Assembly (NCBI GenBank): GCA_965198875.1
Contig: CBDAPU010000001.1
Coordinates: forward strand, 930,001 to 994,000
Direction of reading: 5' to 3'
Source of the DNA: CBDAPU01 sp965198875
Lineage (GTDB): Bacteria > Pseudomonadota > Gammaproteobacteria > Eutrophobiales > Eutrophobiaceae
DNA length: 64,000 nt
Shown here: positions 1-7,402 of the stretch, piece by piece
How the letters are laid out: each line of letters begins with the position of its first letter
Numbering within the stretch: position 1 is the stretch's first letter
Translations under genes and position numbers: made by a program
The notes under the pieces: generated by a model
The model's database searches: none
Seen by the model: the letters and a program-made list of their open reading frames with translations, nothing else
What the model was told of the DNA's origin: nothing

Positions 1-71
1 TATCATCCAAACCGAGATAAAACAGCCTGGCCCGAAAGAGAGACGAACCCGCTTAACGCCTGATCAGCACG

Positions 72-313
72 GGTTGTATCGCCTACCTGGGTGGGGGTAG
101 TCCCTGGCCTTGTGATGTATCTTCCGTTTGCTGATTTTGGTTGTACCCCCCCTGCTCTGTTTCCGGGCGGGGCAGTCCTGGCTGTTGTTGGAAACTAAAG
201 CTCAATACGGTCGGTTGTACCACCCACTTGTGCGAGGCAATCCTGGCTCAAACAGCAGCGCTAACCGACAACCACAACGTTATACCTCCCACCCGGGCGG
301 GGCAGTCCCGGCT
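72..313. repeat. Four degenerate direct repeats of a GC-rich hairpin unit
   Basis: Four related units start near 72, 139, 213 and 277. Each opens with a variant of GGTTGTACC-n-CCC and ends with a variant of GGGCGGGGCAGTCCTGGCT. They are spaced about 65-74 bases apart, with 28-29 unrelated bases between them. Within a unit the C-rich and G-rich halves can pair, so each could form a hairpin. The copies differ at many positions, so this looks like a decayed intergenic repeat family of REP type rather than a live CRISPR array. I saw no further copy in the window. Confidence 0.5.
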
Positions 314-548
314 ACATTGCGCTCACCAGATCATCTGCCCCCTCCCTTGAGTTGATGGGTCCTCCTAACGGGCGCATCGCTCGCCGAGAGAAACCTAACG
401 CCGCACCTGCATGCCCACGGGGTGATGATTGAAAATGCAATCAAAACCGCTCTGTTGTTTGCGTAGTCTTTAAGGAGATCAGGGGTTTCAACAAGGTGTT
501 GTTTACCAGGTGTGATGCGGATTTTATCGCTTTTGCATGCCTGTTTTT
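314..548. other. Gene-free stretch downstream of aroB
   Basis: Together with the repeats at 72-313 this makes up the gene-free start of the window. Short open frames here overlap the repeats and look like nothing known. I see no tRNA, no clear terminator and no convincing promoter. Confidence 0.4.
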
Positions 549-1634
549 TTAAGGATTGGCCGCATAGCGGGCGATGGTGGCGGTTAAATCCTCCTCGCTA
601 AACCTCGATGTCACCACGGCTTTTCCTATGCCCTCCAGCAAGATGAGATGAAGCCTCCCGAAGCGGGTTTTCTTGTCCACCGCCATCCATTCCCTCAGTT
701 GCCCAGGCTGAATGGAAGCCGGCAGTCTTACGGGCAACCCGACTTTTTTAAGCAATGCCTCAATTCGCGCCACCTCCGTGTTGGTTAATCCGGTGGTTTT
801 TGTTGAAAGGGACGCCGCCATTAACATGCCTGTCGCCACCGCCTCGCCATGCAACCAGTCCCGGTAATGCAATGCCGCCTCGATGGCATGTCCAAAGGTA
901 TGGCCTAAATTAAGTAACGCACGCAATCCCGCCTCATGTTCATCTTCTGCAACAACATCCGCCTTGTTACGACATGACGTCGCTATGGCATGGATCAACG
1001 CCTCCCTCTTGCGCCCAAGCAACGCCTCCATGTTCTCTTCCAGCCAGATAAAAAAGTCCGAATCGCCGATAAGCCCGTATTTGATCACCTCGGCCATGCC
1101 GGCACGAAACTCACGCTCCGGCAGGGAGGCCAAAACATCAATGTCACTGATCACGGCCAAGGGTTGGTGAAAGGCGCCGATCATGTTTTTTCCCAGTGCA
1201 TGATTGACCGCCGTCTTGCCGCCCACGGCGGAGTCCACCTGTGCGAGTAATGTCGTCGGGAGCTGCACATAACCCACGCCACGTTGATAGCAGGCGGCGG
1301 CAAAACCGGTAACATCGCCGATAACACCGCCACCCAGGGCCAGCAGGGTGCAGGTGCGGCTAAAGCGGTTTTGCAATAGCTGAGTTACGATATGGCCCAT
1401 CGTCTCAATGGTCTTGTATTGCTCGCCATCTTCAATGATAACCGTGCTGACACGAACCTCCGGTAGCCCCGCCAGCACTTGCCGTAAGTACAGCTTCTCT
1501 ACCGTGGTATTGGTCACGACAAGCACTTCATCACTTAACAGCCCGCCGATAACACGCTCCAGTTTGCCTGACAAACCACTGCCGATATAAACAGGATATG
1601 CGCCTTCTTCGATCTCAACGGTCAGTTTGATCAT
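549..1634 (-). CDS. aroB: 3-dehydroquinate synthase
   Basis: AroB converts DAHP to 3-dehydroquinate, the second step of the shikimate pathway, in the cytoplasm, using NAD and a divalent metal. The 361 residues match the family length. The glycine-rich NAD-binding segment ALGGGVIGDVTGFAA is present, followed by TTLLAQVDSAVGGKTAVNH, EVIKYGLIGD and the metal-ligand motif HTFGHAIE. The ATG overlaps the aroK stop (ATGA), so the two are translationally coupled. It is the last gene of the pilMNOPQ-aroK-aroB run. Confidence 0.97.
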   Translation of the reverse strand: MIKLTVEIEEGAYPVYIGSGLSGKLERVIGGLLSDEVLVVTNTTVEKLYLRQVLAGLPEVRVSTVIIEDGEQYKTIETMGHIVTQLLQNRFSRTCTLLALGGGVIGDVTGFAAACYQRGVGYVQLPTTLLAQVDSAVGGKTAVNHALGKNMIGAFHQPLAVISDIDVLASLPEREFRAGMAEVIKYGLIGDSDFFIWLEENMEALLGRKREALIHAIATSCRNKADVVAEDEHEAGLRALLNLGHTFGHAIEAALHYRDWLHGEAVATGMLMAASLSTKTTGLTNTEVARIEALLKKVGLPVRLPASIQPGQLREWMAVDKKTRFGRLHLILLEGIGKAVVTSRFSEEDLTATIARYAANP

Positions 1635-2233
1635 CTCTCAGCTATCGCCTCACTGATCTCGGTGATGAGATGACGCACCGGTTTATTATCTGTTGCAACA
1701 ACAACATCGGCCAGGCTCATGTACAGCGGCTCTCTTTGGATCAACAATGCTTCAAGCCGCTTAAACTTATCTTCACCCTGCAAAAGCGGTCGCCTTTTAT
1801 CCTCCCTGGTGCGTTGGGCGAGTTGCTCTACCGATGTCTGCAAATAGATGATCAGACCATTTTCTTCTAGCCGACGGCGATTTTCCGCCGCCAGTACGGC
1901 GCCGCCGCCGGTGGCCAGCACGATGCCTTCTCTCCTCACCAATGCCTCCAGCATGTTGGCCTCCCGCCGCCGAAACCCGGGCTCGCCTTCAATATCGAAA
2001 ACCGTCTCAATACTGACGCCGGTTTTTTTCTCAATTTCATGATCGGAGTCAATGAACTCCTTGCGAAACCGGATCGCCAGTTGTTTGCCAATGGTGGACT
2101 TGCCGGCGCCCATCAGGCCGATGAGAAAGAGATTATCGGCCTGTTTCAGGGTTGATTGCACAGTTTGATAAAAACAAAGTGATGATGGAATAGGAAAAGA
2201 TGTAACCCGAAGCCGGATTACATCTTTATGCAC
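1631..2233 (-). CDS. aroK: Shikimate kinase
   Basis: AroK phosphorylates shikimate with ATP. The Walker A motif GLMGAGKST, the substrate-binding DSDHEIEKKTG region, a FR..E motif and the GGGAV loop are all present. The longest frame begins at a GTG (2231-2233) and gives 200 residues, about 25 more than usual. A second in-frame GTG at 2159-2161 would give about 176 residues, nearer the family length. Neither has a strong ribosome binding site, so the start is uncertain. The 12-mer TGCACAGTTTGA occurs on the plus strand at both places, which suggests a small local duplication. The gene sits 14 bases after pilQ and overlaps aroB by 4. Confidence 0.95.
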   Translation of the reverse strand: MHKDVIRLRVTSFPIPSSLCFYQTVQSTLKQADNLFLIGLMGAGKSTIGKQLAIRFRKEFIDSDHEIEKKTGVSIETVFDIEGEPGFRRREANMLEALVRREGIVLATGGGAVLAAENRRRLEENGLIIYLQTSVEQLAQRTREDKRRPLLQGEDKFKRLEALLIQREPLYMSLADVVVATDNKPVRHLITEISEAIAER

Positions 2234-2247
2234 AGTTTGAGGCCAGA

Positions 2248-4380
2248 TTAAAGCGTTAATTCTTCCTTGAGAATTTTCGGCGTGACGAAAATAAGCAACT
2301 CGGTCCTGGATTTCTCAACACGCTTTTTCTTGAACAAGAAGCCGAGGTAAGGCAAGTCGCCGAAGAACGGCGTTTTATCAAGGGAGGTGCCGTCAACCTG
2401 GCTGTATATACCACCCAGAACCACCGTCTCGCCATCATCCACCAACACCTGTGTGGCGACATTGCGGGTGTTAATGGGCGGCACACCTAACACATCCGGC
2501 GAGCCACGGGTATTCTGGGTCACGTTCAGATCCAGCAACACGCGATCATCCGGTGTGATCTGCGGCGTCACCCGTAATCCCAGCACCGCCTTTTTGAATG
2601 ATACCGATGTGGCGCCGCTGGATGAGGCTTCCTGAAACGGGATCTCAATGCCCGCTTCGATCACGGCTTCCTGCTGATTGGAGGTAATCACCTTTGGACT
2701 GGCGATGTCTTCACCCCGGCCCTCAGCCAGTAATGCGGAGAGTTCCAGTTGTAAGAGATAAGAGCCCAGCTTGCCGACCAGCAGATTGGCCGCCGAGGTC
2801 GCCCCGGGCACCGGCAGGTTGACCAGCAGGCGTGGCGCACCTTCGCCCTCCTCCCCAAGGGCGATACCGGCGGGGGCGATGCTGCCGCCAACCGAACCAC
2901 CAGCGGAGACGAACAGATCCGTCTCGCTCGGTGCCCGTGTTTGTTTGGCATAGCCAAACCTCACGCCCAGATCCCGGGTAAAGCTCTCAACGGCATTCAC
3001 AATCCTCGACTCGATCATCACCTGACGAATGGGTATGTCTAATTGCAATACCATGTTACGGATCGCCTGCAGACTGCTGGCGACATCCTGCACGATCAAG
3101 GTATTGGTGCGCTCATCTATGGACACATTCCCCCTTTCAGATAACAGCTTGCCCTGCTCGCTCTGGATCAGTGTTTGCAACGCCGCCGCCTTGGCGTAAT
3201 TGATCTGGATAAACTCGGTTCTTAACGGCGCTAACTCGGTCACCTGTTTTTGCGACTCCAGCTCAAGTTTCTCGCGCGCGGCGATCTCTTCCTGGGGCGC
3301 CACCATCATCACGTTGCCGTTCCTTCGAACATCCAGCCCTTTGGCTTTCAAGATGATATCCAGGGCCTGATCCCAGGGGACATTCTTCAATCTTAACGTG
3401 ACATTGCCGGACACCGTGTCGCTGGTCACCAGGTTAAAGCCGTTGAAGTCGGCGATTAACTGCAGTACCGCCCGCACTTCAATATCCTGGAAGTTCAAAG
3501 ACAGGCGATCACCGGTATAGCCAAATTTTTTCTTCTTCATCTCCTCCTGCTGCTCCGCCGTTAATGGCCTGATCTCGACCGTGAAGCGGTTCTCGGTCTG
3601 ATAGGCGAGATGATCATATTGATCATTCACGGTAGCGATCAGCATACGCACACCACCAGCGCTGGATGAGGTGTCAATCTCTTTAACTGGCGTGGCGAAA
3701 TCAACCACGTCAAGCCGTCTGTCCAGCTCCGATGGCAGGGAGGTGGCGATAAAATCCACCGCGATCTGTCCTGCTTCCTGGCCCATGTTCACTGCGATTG
3801 ACGGATCGGACAAGGTGACGATAATGCGCCCTTCACCGCTATCGCCGCGGCGAAAATCGATGTTCTCGATAGCGCCTGAACTCGCAGTGGCGCCGCCCCC
3901 ATAGGCCCCCCCCGGGGCGGAGGCCACATTCTGAGTAGCGGACGTGCTGCCCAAGGTGACGATAACCCGATCATCCTGCATGATCATGTCATAGGGCACC
4001 GAATTGATGAGGTTGACCACGACCCGGGTTCTGCCACCGGCCTCCACCGCTGCAACGCTGTGGGCGGCGCCGATCCCGATAGATTGACTCTTCTCGGCGA
4101 TATTCAAACCCACATCGGGTAAATCGATGGCGATTCTTGCCGGATTATCGATGGTAAAATCGATAGGCTCTTCCGCTAAGGGCTCGGAAAACTTTAAGTT
4201 TAGCTGTACGCGGTCGCCGGAAAGGGCTGAGAAATCAATGTCATCCAGGGTAGTGGCATTGGCGATGAGCGGCGCAGTACCGGCGATGACAAAGGCGAAG
4301 GACAGCGAAAGCCCCCTCATGAGAAGACGGGCGAGCGCGTATCTTATAGTTGTGAGCGAATGTTTGCGGTTATCTATCAT
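2248..4380 (-). CDS. pilQ: Type IV pilus secretin PilQ
   Basis: PilQ forms the outer-membrane channel through which type IV pili extend. The 710 residues begin with a signal peptide (about 1-42). Two AMIN domains that bind peptidoglycan follow (about 45-130 and 170-270). After them come the secretin N-terminal domain (from LSLNFQDIEVRAVLQLIADF, about 290-355), a NolW-type repeat (about 385-455), and the secretin core ending near TELLIFVTPKIL. A glycine-rich linker separating the AMIN domains is encoded over a C8 run at 3906-3913. It is the downstream member of pilMNOPQ, 33 bases after pilP. Confidence 0.97.
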   Translation of the reverse strand: MIDNRKHSLTTIRYALARLLMRGLSLSFAFVIAGTAPLIANATTLDDIDFSALSGDRVQLNLKFSEPLAEEPIDFTIDNPARIAIDLPDVGLNIAEKSQSIGIGAAHSVAAVEAGGRTRVVVNLINSVPYDMIMQDDRVIVTLGSTSATQNVASAPGGAYGGGATASSGAIENIDFRRGDSGEGRIIVTLSDPSIAVNMGQEAGQIAVDFIATSLPSELDRRLDVVDFATPVKEIDTSSSAGGVRMLIATVNDQYDHLAYQTENRFTVEIRPLTAEQQEEMKKKKFGYTGDRLSLNFQDIEVRAVLQLIADFNGFNLVTSDTVSGNVTLRLKNVPWDQALDIILKAKGLDVRRNGNVMMVAPQEEIAAREKLELESQKQVTELAPLRTEFIQINYAKAAALQTLIQSEQGKLLSERGNVSIDERTNTLIVQDVASSLQAIRNMVLQLDIPIRQVMIESRIVNAVESFTRDLGVRFGYAKQTRAPSETDLFVSAGGSVGGSIAPAGIALGEEGEGAPRLLVNLPVPGATSAANLLVGKLGSYLLQLELSALLAEGRGEDIASPKVITSNQQEAVIEAGIEIPFQEASSSGATSVSFKKAVLGLRVTPQITPDDRVLLDLNVTQNTRGSPDVLGVPPINTRNVATQVLVDDGETVVLGGIYSQVDGTSLDKTPFFGDLPYLGFLFKKKRVEKSRTELLIFVTPKILKEELTL

Positions 4381-4413
4381 GGCGGTTACCCCGTTAGGCT
4401 ATGCTTGTTAAGA

Positions 4414-4971
4414 CTACTCCTCGATCAAGGCGATAGCGGCCTGACGTTCCTCCCATCGACCGCTGTTGTTTTTAATAATTTCACGTAATTCGATCCTGTC
4501 TTCGAAGATGTTGGTGATCTTGCCGAGATTGCGCCCCAGATAATTTCCCACCCGGACCCGATGCAACACCCCGTCACCGTCGGTAACAATGCCCCAGTTC
4601 TCATCATTGCTTTGCAATGTGCCGACCATCCTTAAACTATCCAATTCAAACTGCTCCAGCTCTTCCCGGTTTCTTTGTAGTTCTCTGACAATCTCGGGCG
4701 TTAAGCCGGGATCCGGCTCATCTTCAAGTTTTTCCGCTTCACGTTGTTGATAGAAAGGACGAAAGGGATCTCTGGCGTCTGTCTCTGCGCCCTTGTAGGC
4801 ATAAAACTCATAGGGCTTGATCTCCGGCAGTGGCTCAATACGGCCACCTTTGCGCGCCTTCACCTCGCTCGTCCATTGATCCAGATCATCCATGTCATGC
4901 AACACACAGCCACCCAGCATCAACACGGCGATGAGCAATGACCACACAAGGCGTTTTTTACCTATACCCAT
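4414..4971 (-). CDS. pilP: Type IV pilus inner-membrane lipoprotein PilP
   Basis: PilP is the lipoprotein that links the PilN/PilO inner-membrane platform to the PilQ secretin. The N-terminus is a lipoprotein signal with lipobox LGGC (Cys about 22). The extended middle segment includes DARDPFRPFY, which is typical of the family. The C-terminal beta domain (about 110-185) contains the conserved pattern around MVGTLQ and VRVGNYLGRN. The length of 185 is normal. It lies 4 bases after pilO and 33 before pilQ. Confidence 0.95.
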   Translation of the reverse strand: MGIGKKRLVWSLLIAVLMLGGCVLHDMDDLDQWTSEVKARKGGRIEPLPEIKPYEFYAYKGAETDARDPFRPFYQQREAEKLEDEPDPGLTPEIVRELQRNREELEQFELDSLRMVGTLQSNDENWGIVTDGDGVLHRVRVGNYLGRNLGKITNIFEDRIELREIIKNNSGRWEERQAAIALIEE

Positions 4972-4975
4972 CGTC

Positions 4976-5581
4976 TTATTCCTCTTCCTCGCCTTCTACC
5001 GCACGATATGTCTTTGCGGTGGCGTCCATGCGTAACACATTATCCGACTCTTTCTCGATGGTAATATCATGTGTCGTCACAATTCGAGGCAACGCCGCAG
5101 TGCCGGAGACAAACTCCCCTAACTGATGGTAACTGCCCTTAACTTTTAAGTTTATCGGTAGCTCCGCATAATACTCGGTTGGCCTTTCCGTTTGTGGCTG
5201 GAAGAGATCAAACTCAAGGCCGGCGGCAAGACCAGTTTGTGAGATATCCACAATGAGACCGGCGATCTCCGTCTTATTGGGCAGTTGCCTGATCATATCG
5301 CCAAAGGATTGCTCCATCTCCTGCATCTGCTCTTCGAGCGCCTCTAAATTAGCGGCCTTTTTCTGCTTCTTCTCAAAAGCGCCTTTGAGCTCCACTTCCT
5401 TTCGCTCAATCTTCGCCAGCGCCCCCCGCTGCCCCTTAATTAAAAAATAATAGCCGCCGATCAAAATAGCGATGGCGACAACAGCCGATAATGCAAGCTG
5501 CACCGGCAGTGGCCAGAGGCCGGGATTCTCCGGGTCCAGGTTCTTGAAATCCAGGTTTTTAATCTCGTCAATAAAGCTCAT
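4976..5581 (-). CDS. pilO: Type IV pilus assembly protein PilO
   Basis: PilO is a bitopic inner-membrane protein that pairs with PilN in the pilus alignment complex. It has a short cytoplasmic N-terminus, one membrane segment (about 28-48, LALSAVVAIAILIGGYYFLI), a coiled coil (about 55-95, rich in Lys/Glu) and a periplasmic ferredoxin-like domain. The length of 201 is typical. Its start overlaps the end of pilN by 4 bases. Confidence 0.95.
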   Translation of the reverse strand: MSFIDEIKNLDFKNLDPENPGLWPLPVQLALSAVVAIAILIGGYYFLIKGQRGALAKIERKEVELKGAFEKKQKKAANLEALEEQMQEMEQSFGDMIRQLPNKTEIAGLIVDISQTGLAAGLEFDLFQPQTERPTEYYAELPINLKVKGSYHQLGEFVSGTAALPRIVTTHDITIEKESDNVLRMDATAKTYRAVEGEEEE

Positions 5582-6150
5582 GCTTCTTCATCCTCATCAT
5601 CCGCCGCATTGGGAATAACCTGCTTAAAACGTAGCGTGAAACTGCTTATTCTAAGACCACTGCTACTGGCCGCTTCGATAATATCCAGCTCGGGTTTTTC
5701 CAGCCATTGTGATGACTCCAGGTTACGCATAAAAGAGGACACCCGGGCATTGGACTGCGCCTCGCCGACTATGGTGATGTTCTGCCCCGTTTGTTTCACG
5801 CTTTTCAAACTCACGCCATCAGGCAGGCTTTCAGTGAGCTCATCAAAAAAACGAACGATTAGCGGGCGGTTGCCTTGCAGTTGCTCAATAGCCCGCATCC
5901 TGTCGAGAAGACGTTGTTTTTCTCTCTCCAGCTCCTCGATCTCCTTGATCTTCTTATCCAGTAACGCCATCTCTCTTTCGATATAGGCATTTCTCTCCTT
6001 GTGATAATCAATGAGCTGCGTATGGTAGAACCAGATCATCCCCAGCAACACACCGGCAATGACGGCGAAAAAGCCGAGCAGCGCAATAAACGCCTGTTGC
6101 TTTTCCTTGCGCTCGGCCTCTCGCCAGGGGAGTAAATTAATCCGCTGCAT
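5578..6150 (-). CDS. pilN: Type IV pilus assembly protein PilN
   Basis: PilN carries the cytoplasmic motif INLLPWRE at residues 4-11, the conserved tail that docks onto PilM. A single membrane span follows (about 24-46), then a long charged coiled coil and a periplasmic domain that pairs with PilO. It has 190 residues. It overlaps pilM by 14 bases upstream and pilO by 4 bases downstream, so the three proteins are coupled in translation. Confidence 0.96.
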   Translation of the reverse strand: MQRINLLPWREAERKEKQQAFIALLGFFAVIAGVLLGMIWFYHTQLIDYHKERNAYIEREMALLDKKIKEIEELEREKQRLLDRMRAIEQLQGNRPLIVRFFDELTESLPDGVSLKSVKQTGQNITIVGEAQSNARVSSFMRNLESSQWLEKPELDIIEAASSSGLRISSFTLRFKQVIPNAADDEDEEA

Positions 6151-7213
6151 CCTGGAAACTCCTCAGTGCAAGCCCGCACGAAATTAACAATGCCGGCGCA
6201 TCGTTTGCGATCAGATTGGTGGACACCCTTGATGATACCGACATGTTGGCGAATGGATTGGCCACCGATGTGGGCACGTTGACTTTCGACTCAACCAGCT
6301 CAGCGATCCCCTCAACCGATGCACAACCGCCCGCCATAATGAGATGATCGATGTGGGTGATCTGACTGGTGGATGAGAAGAAGAACTGCTGGGCACGATC
6401 AACCTGTTGCGCCATGTTCTCCTTAAATGGCTCCAGTACTTCAGGCACATAATTATCCGGCAGGCCGCCCTGCTTTTTGGCCATGCCGGCCTCCTCATAG
6501 GATAGACCATAACGCCGTTGTATATCCTCCGTCAGTTGCATACCGCCAAACTGTTGCTCCCTGGTGTAGATAATTTTGCCCTTCTGATAAACACTGAAGG
6601 TGGTGATGGCGGAGCCCACATCGGCGATGGCGATCACCTTATCCCCGGCGCCGCCCAGGGTCTCATTCGCTATCATCTCAATGGCGTTCGCCAGGGCAAA
6701 GGCTTCTATGTCGATAATCTTGACCTCAAGCCCACCTAATTCCATGGCGCCCACACGGGCTTCCACATTATCATTGCGTGACGCCGCCAGTAATACGTCA
6801 ATGCGATCCGGGTTATCTTCTTTTGCACCGATAACCTCAAAGTCCATCGCCACCTCTTCCAGCGGGAACGGGATGTATTGATCGGCCTCCACCTGAATTT
6901 GATTCTCCAGATCCTGATCCGACAGACCAGCCGGCATTTCAATGACCTTGGTGATAACGGAAGAGCCGGCGACCGCCGCCGCGCAGGTCTTCAATCCGGT
7001 GCGGGATTTTTTTACCGCCCGGGAAATGGCCTCGCCCACCGGCTCCAATTCGGTTATATTTTTATCTACCACGGAATTTGGCGGAAGGGGCTCAACCGCA
7101 TAGCTTTCAACACGATATCTACCACCACTTCGGCCAAGTTCAAGCAACTTAACTGCCGTTGCGCTGATATCAACGCCCAGCACCGGCGTGGTTTTTTTCT
7201 TAAAAGGTAACAC
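6137..7213 (-). CDS. pilM: Type IV pilus assembly ATPase-like protein PilM
   Basis: PilM is a cytoplasmic actin-fold protein that binds ATP and the PilN tail. The FtsA/actin-type phosphate-1 loop LGVDISATAVKLLEL is near the N-terminus. A second phosphate loop (IADVGSAITTFSVY) and the adenosine motif MAGGCASVEGIAE follow. The start is GTG at 7211-7213, with AAGGA well placed eight bases upstream. It is the first gene of the pil-aro operon and is divergent from mrcA. Confidence 0.97.
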   Translation of the reverse strand: MLPFKKKTTPVLGVDISATAVKLLELGRSGGRYRVESYAVEPLPPNSVVDKNITELEPVGEAISRAVKKSRTGLKTCAAAVAGSSVITKVIEMPAGLSDQDLENQIQVEADQYIPFPLEEVAMDFEVIGAKEDNPDRIDVLLAASRNDNVEARVGAMELGGLEVKIIDIEAFALANAIEMIANETLGGAGDKVIAIADVGSAITTFSVYQKGKIIYTREQQFGGMQLTEDIQRRYGLSYEEAGMAKKQGGLPDNYVPEVLEPFKENMAQQVDRAQQFFFSSTSQITHIDHLIMAGGCASVEGIAELVESKVNVPTSVANPFANMSVSSRVSTNLIANDAPALLISCGLALRSFQDAAD

Positions 7214-7252
7214 AATTTTTCCTTTTAATGTGGTGAGTTATATGTGTTTCAT

Positions 7253-7280
7253 ATAATACAACATTAACTTCTGATCACAA
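7253..7280 (-). promoter_or_regulatory. Possible sigma-70 promoter for pilMNOPQ-aroKB
   Basis: On the minus strand a -10 like TATTAT (7253-7258) lies 16 bases from a -35 like TTGTGA (7275-7280), about 40 bases upstream of the pilM GTG. The intergenic region to mrcA (7214-7402) is AT-rich and must hold promoters for both directions. I could not pick a clear promoter for mrcA. Confidence 0.35.
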
Positions 7281-7402
7281 CTATAGTCAACATGAATTTA
7301 AAAACAAACCCTTTTACCTAACTTTTATAAAATACGGATGGTATTTCCAACTTTTCCCTGAAAACCATATATGTTGCATAGAATTGCATTACACTACACA
7401 AC

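Noticed and set aside
72..313. CRISPR array
   Set aside because: The spacing is suggestive, but the four repeats are far from identical and no cas gene is present in the window.
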